Shown in pieces: positions 42,394-43,547 of a stretch of DNA of 43,547 nucleotides; within the stretch, counting starts at the first letter, position 1, and the number at the start of each line of letters is the position of its first letter. The stretch comes from Planctomycetota bacterium. GTDB taxonomy: Bacteria > Planctomycetota > SZUA-567 > JAKLDR01. Made by a program: the position numbers and the translations under genes. The notes under the pieces are model-generated. The model had not been told where the DNA came from. It did no database searches and worked only from the letters and a program-made list of their open reading frames with translations. The stretch covers positions 1 to 43,547 of the forward strand of contig JAKLDR010000030.1 of the NCBI GenBank assembly GCA_022703445.1, in the 5' to 3' direction.

Positions 42394-42429
42394 GCGGCCC
42401 GGCGACGGCAGGGCCGGACGCCGGGCCGC
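42394..42429. terminator. Bidirectional terminator hairpin
   Basis: A perfect 11-bp inverted repeat, GCGGCCCGGCG (42394-42404) and CGCCGGGCCGC (42419-42429), with a 14-nt loop. It lies in the 102-bp gap between the agmatinase-family gene and the converging minus-strand membrane-protein gene. No U-tract follows on either strand. Confidence 0.7.
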
Positions 42430-42455
42430 TCGGCCCCCGCTCGTCAGAAACTGGG

Positions 42456-42992
42456 TTACTCGCCGACCTCGGCGGAAGGGGGCGAAGGCGGCGGCGCGCT
42501 CAGCGGCTCGGTCCCCGGCGCACCACCGGCCTCCTGAACCGGCGGAACGGCCGGCTTCTCGGGCTTCTCCGACTCCTTGGGGGCCGGCCCCCACTTGCCA
42601 TCCAGGGTCCGCAGCCTCATCGCCACCCGCCCGGTCTTGATCGTCTGCTGCCCGGGCTTGAGGCCGGGGTTCTGGGCGAGAATCCCCTTGAGCCTCTCGC
42701 CGGCCCGACCGTCCTGGGCCGCATCAAACCACTCTTCCCCTTTGTCCAGCGTCTGCTCCAGAGTCCTGGGTGGCAGCTGCTGAGGGGCAACCGCCCGTTC
42801 ATCACCGGCCTTGACCGCGAACCAGACTACGACGCCCACGGCGACCCCGGCCAGGCTGGCGGCCAGGACGACCCTGAGCATGTCCGACCGCCGCCGACCG
42901 GCGACTTCCCGGGCCTGCTCCTCCAGCGCCCTGGCCTTGGCCTTCTCCTTGTTGGCGAAAAGGCGGGGGCGTTCCTTCATGTCCGGGGCCAT
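42456..42992 (-). CDS. Single-pass membrane protein of unknown function
   Basis: 178 residues, not recognised. An N-terminal charged stretch (KERPRLFANKEKAKARALEE) is followed by one membrane helix at about 39-60 (LRVVLAASLAGVAVGVVVWF). Then comes a soluble part with TLEQTLDKGEEWFDAAQDGR, then LKPGQQTIKTGRVAMRLR, and a proline-rich tail. The start is ATG 42992, which shares its first base with the stop of the upstream gene (TGATG), implying coupled translation. A bitopic inner-membrane protein next to a pilus-like gene could belong to the same surface-assembly cluster, but that is inference from position only. Confidence 0.7.
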   Translation of the reverse strand: MAPDMKERPRLFANKEKAKARALEEQAREVAGRRRSDMLRVVLAASLAGVAVGVVVWFAVKAGDERAVAPQQLPPRTLEQTLDKGEEWFDAAQDGRAGERLKGILAQNPGLKPGQQTIKTGRVAMRLRTLDGKWGPAPKESEKPEKPAVPPVQEAGGAPGTEPLSAPPPSPPSAEVGE

Positions 42993-43547
42993 CACATTCC
43001 GTCCTCTCTGACGAAGTGCCAATTGCTGTAGACCGCGGGGTTCTCCGTGGTAGTGGTCACCGGGTGCGGGGTGGTGGTCACGATGGTGTCGCCGCCCGGG
43101 AACCCAGGGGGCGGATTGCCGGTCAGGTGCGGGTCATAGGCGTAGATGCGGTAGCTGAAGGAACCCGACAGCGGATTCGTGCCGGTGGTGATGATCGCCC
43201 CGTGGATGTACAGGTTCTTCTCGCCGCTCGACGAGGTGCGGACCACGTCGTTGGAGGTGAAGAGCGCCGCCATGATCTCCCGGTTGTCCTGGGGGCCGGC
43301 CAGCGTGATGGTGTTGCCGGCAACCAGCCCCAGGGCCGGATTGACCCGCTCGCCGCCGACCACCGGCGCCCGGCTGGCCCACGTCGAGGACTCGACGTAG
43401 TTGTAGTTGGTGTCCCACTGCGTGGTCGGCGACCAGGAGTTGATGCCGCTGTTGAGGGGGGGGGGGCTGCCGTGGGTGTTGTTGCGCGGGGGGGGGGGGG
43501 CGGTGGGGGAGTCGGACGTGGAGGGCGAAGGTAAGTGTGCAGTGAGG
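42992..43547 (-). CDS. Probable pilus-associated/PilX-like surface protein, C-terminal part, 5' end outside window
   Basis: The minus-strand frame is open from the stop at 42992 to the end of the window. The readable C-terminus contains ALGLVAGNTITL, NREIMAALFTSND, KNLYIHGAIITTG, SGSFSYRIYAYDPHLTGNPP and PPGFPGGD. This order (polar 'GLVAGN' strand, repeated amphipathic strands, a YDP-L-xNPPPGFP element) is familiar from type IV pilus-associated proteins of the PilX/DUF4900 kind. That match is from memory and moderate. Upstream of about 43456 the frame is proline-rich because of long G runs on the plus strand, where base calls may be unreliable. The gene overlaps the membrane-protein gene by one base. 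Confidence 0.55.
   Translation of the reverse strand, partial: LTAHLPSPSTSDSPTAPPPPRNNTHGSPPPLNSGINSWSPTTQWDTNYNYVESSTWASRAPVVGGERVNPALGLVAGNTITLAGPQDNREIMAALFTSNDVVRTSSSGEKNLYIHGAIITTGTNPLSGSFSYRIYAYDPHLTGNPPPGFPGGDTIVTTTPHPVTTTTENPAVYSNWHFVREDGM

Overview
The window is 43.5 kb of very GC-rich bacterial DNA, densely coded on both strands. It has no rRNA, tRNA, insertion sequence, integrase or CRISPR array that I can see. Gene content (GTP-dependent PEP carboxykinase, AGE-family epimerase, URO-D-like protein, DUF4091/GH123-like protein, GH51, many secreted beta-propellers with FlgD-type Ig domains, a possible type IV pilus-associated protein) suggests a free-living polysaccharide degrader of the Planctomycetota/Lentisphaerota/Hydrogenedentota kind. 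This taxonomic placement is inference from gene content only.

Layout. (1) 3-1184 (+): C-terminal two thirds of a GTP-type PEP carboxykinase, ending at a strong shared terminator hairpin. (2) 5703 down to 1259 (-): LacI regulator, cytoplasmic glycosidase-like protein, AGE-family epimerase and a 5'-truncated URO-D remnant, reading as one operon behind a palindromic operator. (3) 5829-24520 (+): an AraR-type regulator (GntR helix-turn-helix plus LacI-like sensor), a secreted kelch-like propeller, propeller paralogue 1, a secreted DUF4091/GH123-like protein, paralogue 2, a secreted kelch + FN3 protein, a GH51 arabinofuranosidase-like enzyme, an MFS transporter and paralogue 3. (4) 24660-35881 (+): a second AraR-type regulator followed directly by paralogues 4, 5, 6 and 7. 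(5) 38319-39848 (-) HEAT-repeat membrane protein overlapping a secreted glycosidase-like gene, then wrbA (-). (6) 40051-42353 (+): phosphomannomutase/phosphoglucomutase and an agmatinase-family ureohydrolase. (7) 42456-43547 (-): a small single-pass membrane protein behind the C-terminal part of a probable pilus-associated protein that runs off the window.

The striking part is 8107-35881. Seven paralogous secreted proteins (652-914 residues) share a signal peptide, a conserved mature start (G-[ED]-x-x-F-[ST]-A-K-P in most), one FlgD-like Ig domain, an NHL/SMP-30-like propeller, a late Cys-x-Cys motif and, in six of seven, a C-terminal tail ending Cys-[ED]-[VIM]-Lys. They come in two blocks, each headed by its own AraR-type regulator. 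Six of the seven are followed by a hairpin, inverted repeat or phased repeat array just past the stop codon. The seventh (paralogue 7) has only a weak 5-bp stem. These elements belong to several unrelated sequence types: GT/CA-rich long hairpins twice, arrays of five 9-bp GTCNGACNN units twice, a GGTGGA hairpin once and an AT-richer hairpin once.

Working model (inference): the regulators sense a sugar and control secreted carbohydrate-binding or carbohydrate-processing propellers together with a GH51 enzyme and an MFS importer. The intergenic elements may set the relative output of each gene in long transcripts. The biochemical role of the propeller family is unknown.
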